Origin: Gammaproteobacteria bacterium
GTDB lineage: Bacteria; Pseudomonadota; Gammaproteobacteria; Pseudomonadales; Halieaceae
Length of the DNA stretch: 47,245 nucleotides
Reading direction: 5' to 3'
NCBI GenBank assembly: GCA_030428835.1
Contig: JAUIEP010000017.1
Location: 1 to 47,245, forward strand
Shown here: positions 9,174 to 17,307 of the stretch, piece by piece
Numbering within the stretch: position 1 is the stretch's first letter
Layout: every line of letters begins with the position of its first letter
Notes under the pieces: model-generated
Database searches by the model: none
Told to the model about the DNA's origin: nothing
Seen by the model: only the letters and a program-made list of their open reading frames with translations
Translations under genes and position numbers: made by a program

Positions 9174-9207
9174 GTCAGTTCTCTATCAGGGTTGAGCGTT
9201 ATGTGTA

Positions 9208-9996
9208 TCAGGCGAAGCGGCAGCTACAGCCGCCGACGCCCTCGATCTCCAGCGACATTTCATCGCCCGCTACCACCGGGATCAGCGGCGCGAGCGAGCC
9301 GGAAAGAATCACCTCGCCCGCCTTGAACGGTATGCCGAATTCCCCCAGCGTGTTGGCCAGCCAGGCGACCGCCGTGAGGGGGTTGCCCTGTACGGCGCTG
9401 CCGAGACCCTCGGAGTGGAACTCGCCGTTCTTGTAGATCCTCATCTTCAGGTTCGGCAGGTCGAAGTCACGCGGGTCGACCTCGTGTCGCCCGAGCACAT
9501 AGACGCCGCAGGAGGCGTTGTCCGCCACGGTGTCCTGGATCTTGATTTTCCAGTCGTGGATGCGCGAGTCCACGATCTCGAAGCACGGCACGATGGTTGC
9601 GGTGGCGTCCAGCACGTCCTGCTCGGTGACACCCGGGCCCGCGAGGTCGCCCCTTAAGCGGAAGGCGATCTCGCCCTCTGCGCGGGGCTGGATCAGGTTG
9701 CCCGCGACGGGTATGTCCGCGCCATCCGGGTACTCCATCGCGTCGGTGAGGAAGCCGAAATCCGGCTGGAACACGCCCAGCATCTCCTGCACCGGCTTGC
9801 TGGTGACGCCGATTTTCTTGCCGACGATGCGCTCGCCGTCGCGCTCGACCCGTGCGTTCACCATGCGCAGGGAGATGTGGTAGGCGTCCTCGATCGTGAT
9901 GCCCGGCTCGCGCTCGGTCAGCGGCGCCAGCGTCGTCTGGGCGCGCAATGCGTTGTAGAGTTCATCGCCCAGGCGGGCAATCGTGTCCTGGTCCAT
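9208..9996 (-). CDS. hsaE: 2-oxopent-4-enoate hydratase (HsaE/TesE/MhpD type)
   Basis: Adds water to 2-hydroxydienoates to give 4-hydroxy-2-oxo acids, the substrates of the downstream aldolase. The fumarylacetoacetase-like fold is recognisable from GKKIGVTS, QPRAEGEIAF (metal-ligand glutamates) and VPCFEIVDSRI. The C-terminal VILSGSLAPLIPV block is also typical. The ATG at 9996 gives 262 residues, the normal length. A TTG at 10020 would add eight residues but has no ribosome site either, so the start is uncertain. The 145 bp between this gene and the upstream hydrolase is the longest gap in the run and holds a palindrome that could allow separate control. Confidence 0.92.
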   Translation of the reverse strand: MDQDTIARLGDELYNALRAQTTLAPLTEREPGITIEDAYHISLRMVNARVERDGERIVGKKIGVTSKPVQEMLGVFQPDFGFLTDAMEYPDGADIPVAGNLIQPRAEGEIAFRLRGDLAGPGVTEQDVLDATATIVPCFEIVDSRIHDWKIKIQDTVADNASCGVYVLGRHEVDPRDFDLPNLKMRIYKNGEFHSEGLGSAVQGNPLTAVAWLANTLGEFGIPFKAGEVILSGSLAPLIPVVAGDEMSLEIEGVGGCSCRFA

Positions 9997-10021
9997 GGGG
10001 ATTTTTACCGGTTTCGCCAAG

Positions 10022-10039
10022 CCCGTGATTTTACACGGG
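10022..10039. promoter_or_regulatory. 18-bp palindrome in the hsaD-hsaE gap
   Basis: CCCGTG and CACGGG flank ATTTTA; on the minus strand the centre reads TAAAAT, which resembles a -10 element. It is 26 bp upstream of the hydratase ATG. No clear -35 is found at 16-18 bp, so promoter identity is weak. An operator or small hairpin is equally possible. Confidence 0.35.
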
Positions 10040-10141
10040 ATTCACGTCGGGAAAGTACAATAAATTGGGCGCCCCGGGGCAACTTACCGTGCGCGGGGAA
10101 CGCCCAGTGGCGCCGGGCGCCCGCCGGGGAAGCGCAGCGCC

Positions 10142-10975
10142 TCAGCCGTGCTGCAGGAAATCCAGGCAGGCGCGGTTGAACATGCCCTCGTGCTCCACCA
10201 TCACCCAGTGGCCGCACTCGGTGACCAGGATGAGGCGCAGGTGCTTGACGTTCTTCGCCAGCGCCATGATGCCGCCCTCCGGCATCATCTGCTCGTCCAT
10301 GCCCCAGAAGCCGAGCACGGGGCACTGCAGCTCGGGGAGCCGGTCGACGAGCACCGGCACCTGCATCGTCGCCATCACGTGCCCGTTCATGATCGCCATG
10401 ATCTGGGTCCGTTCCTCGACGAGCTCGTCGGTGGCGAACGCGGGATTGTGCATGAGGCCGGTGGCAAACAGGTCCTTCATCACCTCGTGCGTGACGGGTT
10501 CGCCGGAGCCGAACACCGCGAACACCTTCTGCATGCCCGGCATCTGCTGGTACTCGGGCAACTCGCTCAGACCGCCGGGGGCCATGAGGATCAGCTTCTC
10601 GACGAGGTCGGGATACTCGAGCGCGAGCCCGAGCGCGATCGCGCCGCCGAGCGAATTCCCCACCACCGTGCACTTCGTGACACCTGCCACGTCGAGCGTC
10701 TGCTTCGTGCACTCGACGAAGAACGACAGCGGGTGGTCGCGGTCGTCCGGCTTGTCGGAGAAACCGTAGCCGATATGGTCGGTCACGATGCAGCGGTACC
10801 CGGCCTCCACGAGGAACGGGTAGTTGCCCTTGAAGTTGCTGTGGCCGCTGGCGCCGGGGCCGGAGCCGTGCAGGAAGACGACGACCTCCCCTTCCCCCTG
10901 GTCGATGTAATGGATGCGGTAGCCGTTGGCGCAATCCGCGTACTTGTCCTCGGGCAGGCGGCCGATCATTTTCAT
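10142..10975 (-). CDS. hsaD: Meta-cleavage product hydrolase (HsaD/TesD-like alpha/beta hydrolase)
   Basis: A C-C bond hydrolase that would split the ring-opened A/B-ring product of extradiol cleavage into a hydroxyalkadienoate and a bicyclic propionate. The catalytic triad is Ser108 (VGNSLGG), Asp227 (WGMDEQM) and His256 (ECGHWV). The oxyanion region HGSGPGASG (36-44) is the signature of meta-cleavage hydrolases rather than general esterases. The lid domain lies between about 135 and 210. Length is 277 residues. The ATG at 10975 has GGAGAG upstream. It follows the monooxygenase gene by 19 bp. The substrate (steroid versus biphenyl-like) is inferred from the adjacent HsaA-type monooxygenase. 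Confidence 0.9.
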   Translation of the reverse strand: MKMIGRLPEDKYADCANGYRIHYIDQGEGEVVVFLHGSGPGASGHSNFKGNYPFLVEAGYRCIVTDHIGYGFSDKPDDRDHPLSFFVECTKQTLDVAGVTKCTVVGNSLGGAIALGLALEYPDLVEKLILMAPGGLSELPEYQQMPGMQKVFAVFGSGEPVTHEVMKDLFATGLMHNPAFATDELVEERTQIMAIMNGHVMATMQVPVLVDRLPELQCPVLGFWGMDEQMMPEGGIMALAKNVKHLRLILVTECGHWVMVEHEGMFNRACLDFLQHG

Positions 10976-10994
10976 GGGACTCTCCGGAACGCCG

Positions 10995-12245
10995 CTACAG
11001 GGCGTAGTCCATGTTCTGGTTGCCGAACATCACGCTGCCCATATTCATGGCAAACGGGGTGGAGTGGTTCGCGACATGGGCCTGGCTGGCGAGAATGTCG
11101 AGATGGTAGCCGAGCAGTTCGCTATCGCCGCGGATGCCACCGGAACCGGCCGCCTTCAACATCTTGCTCGACAGGGCCAGGCAGCGGTCCGCGACCACGG
11201 CCGAGTCGTAGCGGTAGCGGATGCGGTCGTCGATGGGAATGGGCTCGCCGCTGCGACAACACGCCATCATCGCGTCGAAATTGCGGATCATGGTCAGCTT
11301 CATTTCCTCGAACTCCGCCTTCACCTCTGCGGCGAGTACACGCGCGAACGGGTCGTCCGACATTTTGTTGGGGCCGACCTGGCGAGTCTTCGCCACCTCG
11401 ATGAACGCCTGCAGCGCGCCGTCCAGCGCACCCAGGGTCGCGGTGCACACGGCGCGCACGAAGACCTGCATGAAGGGCATGCGGTAGAGCGGCGCGTCAT
11501 TCACGGCATTGCCCGGGTTGTCACACAGGAAGCCGTCCATGGACTTGTGCGTGCGGTGCTCGGGTACGAAAGCGCCGTCCACCACGATGTCGTGACTGCC
11601 GGTGCCCTGCAGGCCGACGACGTCCCAGTTGTGCACGATCTCGTAGTCGCTGATCGGCACGAGGAACGTGCGGTAGTTGGCCATATCGAAGGGCGCTTCC
11701 GGAGTCGGCACGACCGCGCCGAGGAAGACCCACTGGCAGTGCTCACAGCCGCTGGAGAAGCTCCAGCGGCCGCTCAACTCAAAACCGCCGTCCACGACCT
11801 TCACCTTGCCCACCGGCGCGTACGACGAGGAGATCAGGACCGACGGGTCATCGGCCCACACATCCTGCGCGGCCTGGTCGTCAAAGACGGCGAGCTGCCA
11901 GTTGTGCACAGCGATCACGCCGAGTATCCAGGCGGTCGACGGGCAATGCTTCGCCACTTCCAGGCCCACCGCGTAGAACACCTGCGGGTCCATCGCGTAA
12001 CCGCCCCACTGCTCGGGTTGCAGGATCTTGAAGAACCCGGCGTCGCGCATCTCCCTGACCGTCTCATCCGGCACGCGCGCGTCGGCCTTCGCCTTGTCGC
12101 GGCGCATGCGCAGCGCGGGCCCCATGTCGCGCGCGGCCTGCAGCAACTGTTGCGCCCGCGGGCTCTGCAGTCCGTACTGGTTCCCGCTACCGCCTGCGTG
12201 TTCCAGCACAGTGTCGTTCTGCAACGTATTGTTCTGAACCGTCAT
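10995..12245 (-). CDS. hsaA: Flavin-dependent phenol monooxygenase, acyl-CoA-dehydrogenase fold (HsaA/TesA2-like)
   Basis: The oxygenase of a two-component system that hydroxylates the phenolic A-ring of the 9,10-secosteroid (3-HSA) to a catechol using reduced flavin from a separate reductase. The 416-residue protein has the all-alpha N-terminal domain (DKAKADARVPDETVREMRDAGFF region), the beta domain (GRWSFSSGCEHCQW, typical of group D monooxygenases, then VVGLQGTGSHDIVV) and the C-terminal helical bundle ending NHSTPFAMNMGSVMFG. No catalytic Glu of true acyl-CoA dehydrogenases is evident. The ATG at 12245 follows CGGAGGGCACC. The reductase (hsaB) is not in the window. HpaH/HsaA-like enzymes share this fold; the downstream gene set supports the steroid assignment. 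Confidence 0.85.
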   Translation of the reverse strand: MTVQNNTLQNDTVLEHAGGSGNQYGLQSPRAQQLLQAARDMGPALRMRRDKAKADARVPDETVREMRDAGFFKILQPEQWGGYAMDPQVFYAVGLEVAKHCPSTAWILGVIAVHNWQLAVFDDQAAQDVWADDPSVLISSSYAPVGKVKVVDGGFELSGRWSFSSGCEHCQWVFLGAVVPTPEAPFDMANYRTFLVPISDYEIVHNWDVVGLQGTGSHDIVVDGAFVPEHRTHKSMDGFLCDNPGNAVNDAPLYRMPFMQVFVRAVCTATLGALDGALQAFIEVAKTRQVGPNKMSDDPFARVLAAEVKAEFEEMKLTMIRNFDAMMACCRSGEPIPIDDRIRYRYDSAVVADRCLALSSKMLKAAGSGGIRGDSELLGYHLDILASQAHVANHSTPFAMNMGSVMFGNQNMDYAL

Positions 12246-12262
12246 GGTGCCCTCCGGGAGCT

Positions 12263-12280
12263 CTGGTCATCAGCTGGTCA
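12263..12280. promoter_or_regulatory. Direct repeat CTGGTCA in the hsaA leader
   Basis: CTGGTCA occurs twice (12263-12269 and 12274-12280) with an 11-bp period, one helical turn, just upstream of the hsaA ribosome site. On the minus strand a TAGATT hexamer (12285-12280) abuts it. Such phased direct repeats are typical of sites for dimeric activators or repressors. No regulator is assigned, and a -35 is not visible. Confidence 0.3.
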
Positions 12281-12340
12281 ATCTAGTGCATCGCGCGCGG
12301 CACCTGCATCCCGCATTTAAGGTATTCCCGCGCGGCCCGC

Positions 12341-13204
12341 TCACTCCACCACCGCATCGCCGTAGGTGGTCGGTGGACCGAAAAATGCGCGGTGTGACGG
12401 CGGCGTCCTGCCATTGGTATCGGTCACCCCGTATTCCGCGCCGAGTTCGGCGCCGATCAGGACCTGCCCGCTTTTCTCCATCACCCGGGGGTCGGACGCC
12501 AGGGCGTCGATCACGCGACCGCTGAACTCGGGTGTCTCGACGGTATCCATCAGCGCCGCGTATTTGTCCGGCTCCGCCTCGAATACGCGCTGGCTGCGTT
12601 CGGTCAACAGCAACCCCATCCACAGCGAGACGACAGCGACGTTGTACGGTTTGAAGTCGTAGGCCATGTCGTGGGACATCTTGTCCACCGCTGCCTTGCC
12701 GGCGCCGTAGGCGGGGCCGTGCATGTAAATACGGCCGCCGAACGACGAGGTGTTGACCACGAGTCCCCCACCGGCCGCCAGCAGGAGCGGTGCGGCGTGC
12801 CAGCTCGCGACGTAGTGCGAGCGCATGCCGACTTGCCAGATGTCCGTCAGCGCCAGGGGCTTCTCCCAGAAGGGCCCCACATCCGTCAGCGCATCGTGCA
12901 GTGTTGTCGCGTTGTTGACCAGGATGTCGAGGCGTCCCTGCTCATCGCGTACCTGTTCGAACAGCCCCGCAATCTCGGTATCGTCCCCGTGGTCGCAGTA
13001 CACCGCGACGCCGCGGCCGCCCGCGTCGCTGACCGCGTCCGCGGTTGCCTGCACGGTGCCCGGCAGCGGCGCATCGCCCTCCTGGCGCGTGCGCCCGGTG
13101 ACGTACACGGTGGCGCCCGTGGCGCCGAGCGCGGTCGCGATACCGCGTCCCGCGCCGCGGCTTGCGCCCGTTACCACCACTACCCTGTCGCTGGTCAATG
13201 CCAT
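12341..13204 (-). CDS. Short-chain dehydrogenase/reductase (DHRS1-like)
   Basis: A 287-residue NAD(P)-dependent oxidoreductase. The cofactor loop is TGASRGAGRG (13-22), followed by NNAT for the Rossmann core. The active site YGAGK provides Tyr and Lys, with Ser supplied by NTSSFGG. The C-terminal extension (residues 230-287) and overall pattern resemble the animal DHRS1 group, whose members reduce steroids and retinoids among other carbonyls. The ATG at 13204 is preceded by GGGGGAAG. It is the first gene of the minus-strand run that continues with hsaA after 95 bp, which suggests but does not prove a role in the same catabolic pathway. Confidence 0.85.
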   Translation of the reverse strand: MALTSDRVVVVTGASRGAGRGIATALGATGATVYVTGRTRQEGDAPLPGTVQATADAVSDAGGRGVAVYCDHGDDTEIAGLFEQVRDEQGRLDILVNNATTLHDALTDVGPFWEKPLALTDIWQVGMRSHYVASWHAAPLLLAAGGGLVVNTSSFGGRIYMHGPAYGAGKAAVDKMSHDMAYDFKPYNVAVVSLWMGLLLTERSQRVFEAEPDKYAALMDTVETPEFSGRVIDALASDPRVMEKSGQVLIGAELGAEYGVTDTNGRTPPSHRAFFGPPTTYGDAVVE

Positions 13205-13261
13205 GCCGCTTCCCCCGTATGTCGACGTCCCATCGTAAATGCGTTAGCGTGGCGGGCCAAG

Positions 13262-14005
13262 ATGAAGTTCCCCCGCCGCGTACACTTATTGCGACCGACA
13301 CTGCTCGTCGCGTTGTTACTGGCCGGCGCTGCACACGCGGACGACCGCGTGGTGCGCAGCGCCGACGGCCCGGCCTGGTTGTACGCCGTCGCCCGGCTGG
13401 AGATCCCGGGCAGTCGCTACGTCGACGGCCGCCACCGCCACCATCTCGAGACCTGCAGCGCGACGCTGCTGGCGGACCCGTCGAGCGACGGCAGGCCGCT
13501 GCTGCTCACCGCCTGGCACTGCCTCGAATACTACAACGATCTCAGCCGCCCGCTGCGGGTCTCACTGGAGACCGTCGCGGGAGAGATGCTCGTTCGCGAC
13601 GCGTTCCGGCTCGCGGACGGCGGCGGCATGCACGCCGACTGGGCGCTACTGGGCCTGCGCGGGAGGCTGCCGGAACGGTCGCTGCCGCGACTGCCGCTGG
13701 CGACGCAGCGCGAGAACCGCGAACGGCCGGTCAGCATGGCGGGGTACTCGCGGGACCCGGGGCTCGGCCGCAACGGCACGACGCTCACCTGGGACCCGGA
13801 CTGCCGCATCACCGCCCAGTCGCGGCACAGCACGGCCACCGACTGCCACGCACACAAGGGCGCCTCCGGCGGCGCCGTGGTGCAGGTCGACGACGCGGGC
13901 CGCTCCTACCTCGCCGGGGTGATTTCGCAGGGGGATGGCGCGGGCTACTCCGGGTTTGTGCCGGTGACGCGCCTGCGCGGGGCCGTCGCGGCCTTCCTGC
14001 GCTAG
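13262..14005 (+). CDS. Secreted trypsin-like serine protease
   Basis: A 247-residue exported peptidase with a chymotrypsin-type fold and nothing else. The signal peptide ends near AHA (residue 26). The catalytic triad is His86 (TAWHC), Asp126 (HADWALL) and Ser202 (KGASGGAV). Paired cysteines flank His86 and lie before Ser202 and probably form disulfides. The frame is open several hundred bases upstream, but the start at ATG 13262 is set by the signal peptide; only 57 bp separate it from the divergent SDR. It resembles small stand-alone S1 peptidases of marine gammaproteobacteria rather than DegP, having no PDZ domain. Targets are unknown. Its stop is 3 bp from the stop of trhO. Confidence 0.85.
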   Translation: MKFPRRVHLLRPTLLVALLLAGAAHADDRVVRSADGPAWLYAVARLEIPGSRYVDGRHRHHLETCSATLLADPSSDGRPLLLTAWHCLEYYNDLSRPLRVSLETVAGEMLVRDAFRLADGGGMHADWALLGLRGRLPERSLPRLPLATQRENRERPVSMAGYSRDPGLGRNGTTLTWDPDCRITAQSRHSTATDCHAHKGASGGAVVQVDDAGRSYLAGVISQGDGAGYSGFVPVTRLRGAVAAFLR

Positions 14006-14008
14006 AGT

Positions 14009-14941
14009 TCAGGCCCGGCGCGCGGGCGGCGGCGAACCGACGTGCACCTCGCCCCGCGCACGCGCCAGTTCCACCTGTTTCTGCCGCTCCCGGAAGCGCG
14101 CCTTCTGCTCATCGGTCAGCGTATCGAAGCAGTGTGGACAACAGACGCCCTTTTCATACTGGCCGCTCGCCTTGTCCGCCTCAGTGATCGGGTGGCGGCA
14201 GCCGTAGCACTGGTCGTAGCGGCCTTTTTTCAGGTCGTGGTCCACCGAGACACGGCTGTCGAAGACAAAACACTCGCCCTCCCAGGCGCTGTCCTGTACC
14301 GGCACTTCCTCCAGGTATTTCAGGATACCGCCGCGCAGGTGGTAGACCTCCTCGAAGCCCTCCCTGAGCATGAACGCCGAGGCCTTCTCGCAGCGGATGC
14401 CGCCGGTGCAGAACATCGCCACCTTGCGCTGGCGACGCGGGTCCAGGTTGGCGCGAACGTAGGCAGGAAACTCGCGGAAGTTGGTGGTGCGCGGGTCGAT
14501 GGCGCCGCGGAAGGTGCCGATGTCGCATTCGTAGTCGTTGCGCGTGTCGATGAGCACGACTTCGGGATCGTCGAGCAGCGCATTCCAGTCCGCGGGGTCG
14601 ACATACGTGCCCACGACATCGTTCGGGTCGATGCCCGGCACGCCCATGGTGACGATCTCTCTCTTCAGCTTGACCTTCATGCGATGAAAAGGCATGAGGT
14701 CGTCGGAGGATTCCTTGTGCTCCAGGTCGGCCAGGCGCGGGTCGGCGCGCAGGTAGTCGAGTACGCGGTCGAGCGCCTCGCGGCTGCCGGCTATCGTACC
14801 GTTGATCCCCTCGTTCGCGAGCAGCAGGGTGCCGCGCACCCCCGCGTCACGGCAGACATCCAGCAGCGGCTCGCGCAGCGCCGCGTAATCCTCGAGCCGC
14901 ACAAACTTGTACAGCGCGGCGACGACCACGGCGTTCGTCAC
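14009..14941 (-). CDS. trhO: tRNA uridine(34) hydroxylase / rhodanese-like protein TrhO
   Basis: Hydroxylates uridine 34 of certain tRNAs to ho5U with molecular oxygen (YceA/TrhO family). The N-terminal acylphosphatase-like domain contains [14 protein letters not shown]. The rhodanese domain carries the active loop [11 protein letters not shown] with Cys178 and Cys184. The C-terminal zinc-like part has CYGCRHPI and CCPHC. Length from the GTG at 14941 is 310 residues. The GTG overlaps the bolA stop in GTGA, so translation is probably coupled. An alternative upstream start would lie inside bolA and adds a low-complexity tail. The enzyme acts in the cytoplasm on tRNAs for several amino acids. 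Confidence 0.93.
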   Translation of the reverse strand: MTNAVVVAALYKFVRLEDYAALREPLLDVCRDAGVRGTLLLANEGINGTIAGSREALDRVLDYLRADPRLADLEHKESSDDLMPFHRMKVKLKREIVTMGVPGIDPNDVVGTYVDPADWNALLDDPEVVLIDTRNDYECDIGTFRGAIDPRTTNFREFPAYVRANLDPRRQRKVAMFCTGGIRCEKASAFMLREGFEEVYHLRGGILKYLEEVPVQDSAWEGECFVFDSRVSVDHDLKKGRYDQCYGCRHPITEADKASGQYEKGVCCPHCFDTLTDEQKARFRERQKQVELARARGEVHVGSPPPARRA

Positions 14942-15270
14942 GGGTTGCCCGCCTGCTCCGCCTTGCTGCCGCCGCGGCACTCCGGGGACTCCGGCGCACC
15001 GGCGCCGCGTTCACGCCACTCGTCGGGGGTGTAGGTATGCAGCGCCAGCGCGTGCACGGGCCCCTCGAGCTGCGGGCCCAGGACACCGTACACGAGCTGG
15101 TGGCGCGCCACCTGCCGCTTGCCGTCGAACCGCGCACTGACCAGCACGACGCGAAAATGGGTCTCGGAATTCGCCGGCACACTGTGCATATGACTCTCGT
15201 TGGCGACCTCGAGGTGCGCCGGGGCGAAGGCGTCCGCCAGTGCCGTCTCAATCTCTGCCTGCACACTCAT
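14938..15270 (-). CDS. bolA: BolA-family protein
   Basis: A 110-residue class II KH-like protein that works with monothiol glutaredoxins in iron-sulfur trafficking and in E. coli also affects cell shape and biofilm. The core is fully recognisable: [28 protein letters not shown] and the strongly conserved [16 protein letters not shown]. The histidines that bind the shared 2Fe-2S cluster are in these blocks. Two ATGs, 15276 and 15270, share a GAGG ribosome site; 15270 has the better spacing. It overlaps trhO by four bases, an arrangement that ties a tRNA oxygenase to an Fe-S partner protein. The C-terminal tail after residue 90 is short and variable. Confidence 0.93.
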   Translation of the reverse strand: MSVQAEIETALADAFAPAHLEVANESHMHSVPANSETHFRVVLVSARFDGKRQVARHQLVYGVLGPQLEGPVHALALHTYTPDEWRERGAGAPESPECRGGSKAEQAGNP

Positions 15271-15323
15271 AGTCATGGACCTCGCGATGGGAGCGCGATT
15301 ATAGCGAAGCCGCCGCCGCGCTG

Positions 15324-16364
15324 TCAGTCGCGCCGGACCCGCCGGCTGGCGCGAAACTGGCCCGGCGTCTGGCTGGTCCACTTCTTGAAGGAGCGGTGAA
15401 AGGCGCTGGGGTCGGTGAAGCCCATCTGCAGGGCGACCTCGTTGATCGAGAGCTCCGGGCGGTCCAGGCACAGCATGGCGGCCTCGCAGCGCGCCTCGTC
15501 CTTCAACTGCTGGAAGGTGGTGCCCTCGCGCTTCAGTCGCCGCCTGAGGGTGGGGGCGGACATGTTGAGCGCGCTGCTGATCGTCTCGAAACCCGGGAAT
15601 CCCTCGCTGAAGTCGTGGCCGATCATCGCCTTGACCTGGGCGGACAGGTTGTTGCCGTCCCGGTCGTTCTCCATCAGGAGCAACTGGTAGGGCGCGGTGC
15701 GCAGGAATTCGCGCAGGGAGTGCTCGGTGTGCACGATCGGCCAGGCCAGGCAGGCGCTGTCGAAGTACAGCAGGTCGTTGCGCTGGTTGAAGTACAGCGG
15801 ACAACCGAACAGCTCCTCGTACTTCTGCAGCCGCTCGGGCGCGTCGCCGGTGAAATCCACGCGCTTCAACTCGATGGAGCGACCGCACAGCCAGCCGAAA
15901 AAGCGGTGCCACAGCGACAACCCGTAGGCGTCCGCCGCCTCCACCCGCGGCCGGCCCTCGCGCACCATGGTGCGGTAGCCGACGCGCGCAAACTGGTCGC
16001 TGAAGTTGGCGTAGAGCTGGCTGCGCTCGTCAAAAAAGGTACGGTAGAACTCGGAGGCGCGCTGGATGGCCTGGCCCAGGTTGGCGCAGGAGATGATGCA
16101 GTAGCACATCATGCGGAACGCCCCGGGAGCGACCAGTTCACTGCCCGTGATGCCGAACGTCTCGTCCTGCAGCAGGCTGAGCACGCTCTGGTACACCCGC
16201 GAGTACTGCATGGCGCTGATCTCGGGGCGATAGCCGGGGTCAGTCTCATCCAGCGGGTCGAAATCGAGTCCGGCATCGTTCATGACGATGGAGAAGTCAT
16301 ACCCTTTCTCGCCCACCATGCGCAGCAGCGTGCGGACGAATCGCGTCGGTACCTGGTCGCTCAT
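15324..16364 (-). CDS. AraC-family transcriptional regulator
   Basis: A 346-residue regulator with an N-terminal arabinose-binding-like sensing domain (about 10-210) and a C-terminal double helix-turn-helix (about 245-340). The first HTH is around ISSALNMSAPTLRRRLKREG and the second around INEVALQMGFTDPSAFHRSF, both with normal AraC spacing. This architecture is that of OruR/ArgR-like activators that often control catabolic or lipid-related operons next door. Start choice is unclear: ATG 16364 gives the usual length, while ATG 16415 adds 17 residues; neither has a good ribosome site. The target is unknown. The phased direct repeats upstream of hsaA are the kind of site such proteins bind, but no link is shown. 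Confidence 0.88.
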   Translation of the reverse strand: MSDQVPTRFVRTLLRMVGEKGYDFSIVMNDAGLDFDPLDETDPGYRPEISAMQYSRVYQSVLSLLQDETFGITGSELVAPGAFRMMCYCIISCANLGQAIQRASEFYRTFFDERSQLYANFSDQFARVGYRTMVREGRPRVEAADAYGLSLWHRFFGWLCGRSIELKRVDFTGDAPERLQKYEELFGCPLYFNQRNDLLYFDSACLAWPIVHTEHSLREFLRTAPYQLLLMENDRDGNNLSAQVKAMIGHDFSEGFPGFETISSALNMSAPTLRRRLKREGTTFQQLKDEARCEAAMLCLDRPELSINEVALQMGFTDPSAFHRSFKKWTSQTPGQFRASRRVRRD

Positions 16365-16533
16365 TGCCTGGAGGAAATCCGCCTGCCGGGAGTCCGGCTG
16401 TAAAAAAACCGGCATGGTAACAGACTGGGGATGCCGGCAGGGACCGCCGCGCCGACGGCTGAGCCAGAGACCTCGGCGTCCGGAAGGCGTATACTGGCGC
16501 AAAACCGGGGTTTTTATCCCGGGAGGGGCACGC

Positions 16534-17307
16534 ATGGCGAATACCTATAATGTCCATTATGCCGGCGAAGTGATCACTGGGCATGAACCCGCCCAGGTGC
16601 GGGCGAGACTCGGCAAGCTGTTCGGCGCAGACGACGCCACGCTGGACAAACTGTTCAGCGGCCGCACCCGCCTCATCAAGAAAGGCTGCGACCGCGCCAC
16701 CGCGGAGAAATATCGGGCCGCGATGCAGCGCGCCGGCGCCGTCGCCATCCTGGAACCCCCGCTGGAGGCGCAAACAGCGAGCGCGGACCAGACGGCTGCG
16801 CCCGCGCCGGCGCCCGCTGGCGGGCGCCAACAGGACGAGCACCCCGCAACACAGGCGGCGGCAACCGCCGCCGGCGGCGATGCCGCGCTGCAGCTCCGGC
16901 CACCGCAATCCGCCGTACTGGAAGAGCACGAACGCACCCGCCACGTCCCGCGCGAGGTGGACACCTCGGCACTGGCGGTCGGCGAACAGGGCGAGCGCCT
17001 CTCGCCGGAGGCGCCCCCCGCGCCGCCCGCACCAGACACGTCCCACCTCGGGATCGCCGAAGCCGGCGCGGACATTCCCGGCATGTCGTCGGACGCCCCC
17101 CCGCCCGCGCCCAACACAGACGCCATCGGCCTGGCGCCCGAGGGCACCGATTTCAGTGACTGCGCGGCCGCCACCGCGCCGCCACCGCAACTGGACCTGT
17201 CGGGCATACAGATTGCGGCCGAGGGCGAGGACCTGCTCGAGGAGCGCTACCGCGACACAACGGCGCCGCCGGCGCCGGACACCGACCACCTGTCGTTGAA
17301 GGACTGA
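16534..17307 (+). CDS. Protein of unknown function with disordered, tandem-repeat tail
   Basis: The first 73 residues form a compact alpha/beta domain (YNVHYAGEVITGHEPAQV, then LFSGRTRLIKKG). I recall similar N-terminal modules fused to membrane domains in other gammaproteobacteria, but I cannot name the family. Residues 75-140 are Ala/Pro/Gln-rich and probably disordered. From 142 onward there are four and a half degenerate repeats of 26-28 residues starting at 142, 167, 194, 220 and 248, each of the form DTSHLGIAEAGADI followed by an acidic stretch and APPAP. No signal peptide or membrane segment is present. The ATG at 16534 has GGGAGGGG upstream. Its TGA is directly adjacent to the convergent kinase gene stop, forming TGATCA. 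Function is not deducible; a docking or scaffold protein is possible. Confidence 0.75.
   Translation: MANTYNVHYAGEVITGHEPAQVRARLGKLFGADDATLDKLFSGRTRLIKKGCDRATAEKYRAAMQRAGAVAILEPPLEAQTASADQTAAPAPAPAGGRQQDEHPATQAAATAAGGDAALQLRPPQSAVLEEHERTRHVPREVDTSALAVGEQGERLSPEAPPAPPAPDTSHLGIAEAGADIPGMSSDAPPPAPNTDAIGLAPEGTDFSDCAAATAPPPQLDLSGIQIAAEGEDLLEERYRDTTAPPAPDTDHLSLKD

Noticed and set aside
7117-12245. Reading the cluster as a phenylpropionate (mhp) or biphenyl (bph) pathway
   Set aside because: The oxygenase is of the acyl-CoA-dehydrogenase-fold HsaA type, not MhpA or a Rieske dioxygenase, and no mhpB or bphC is present.
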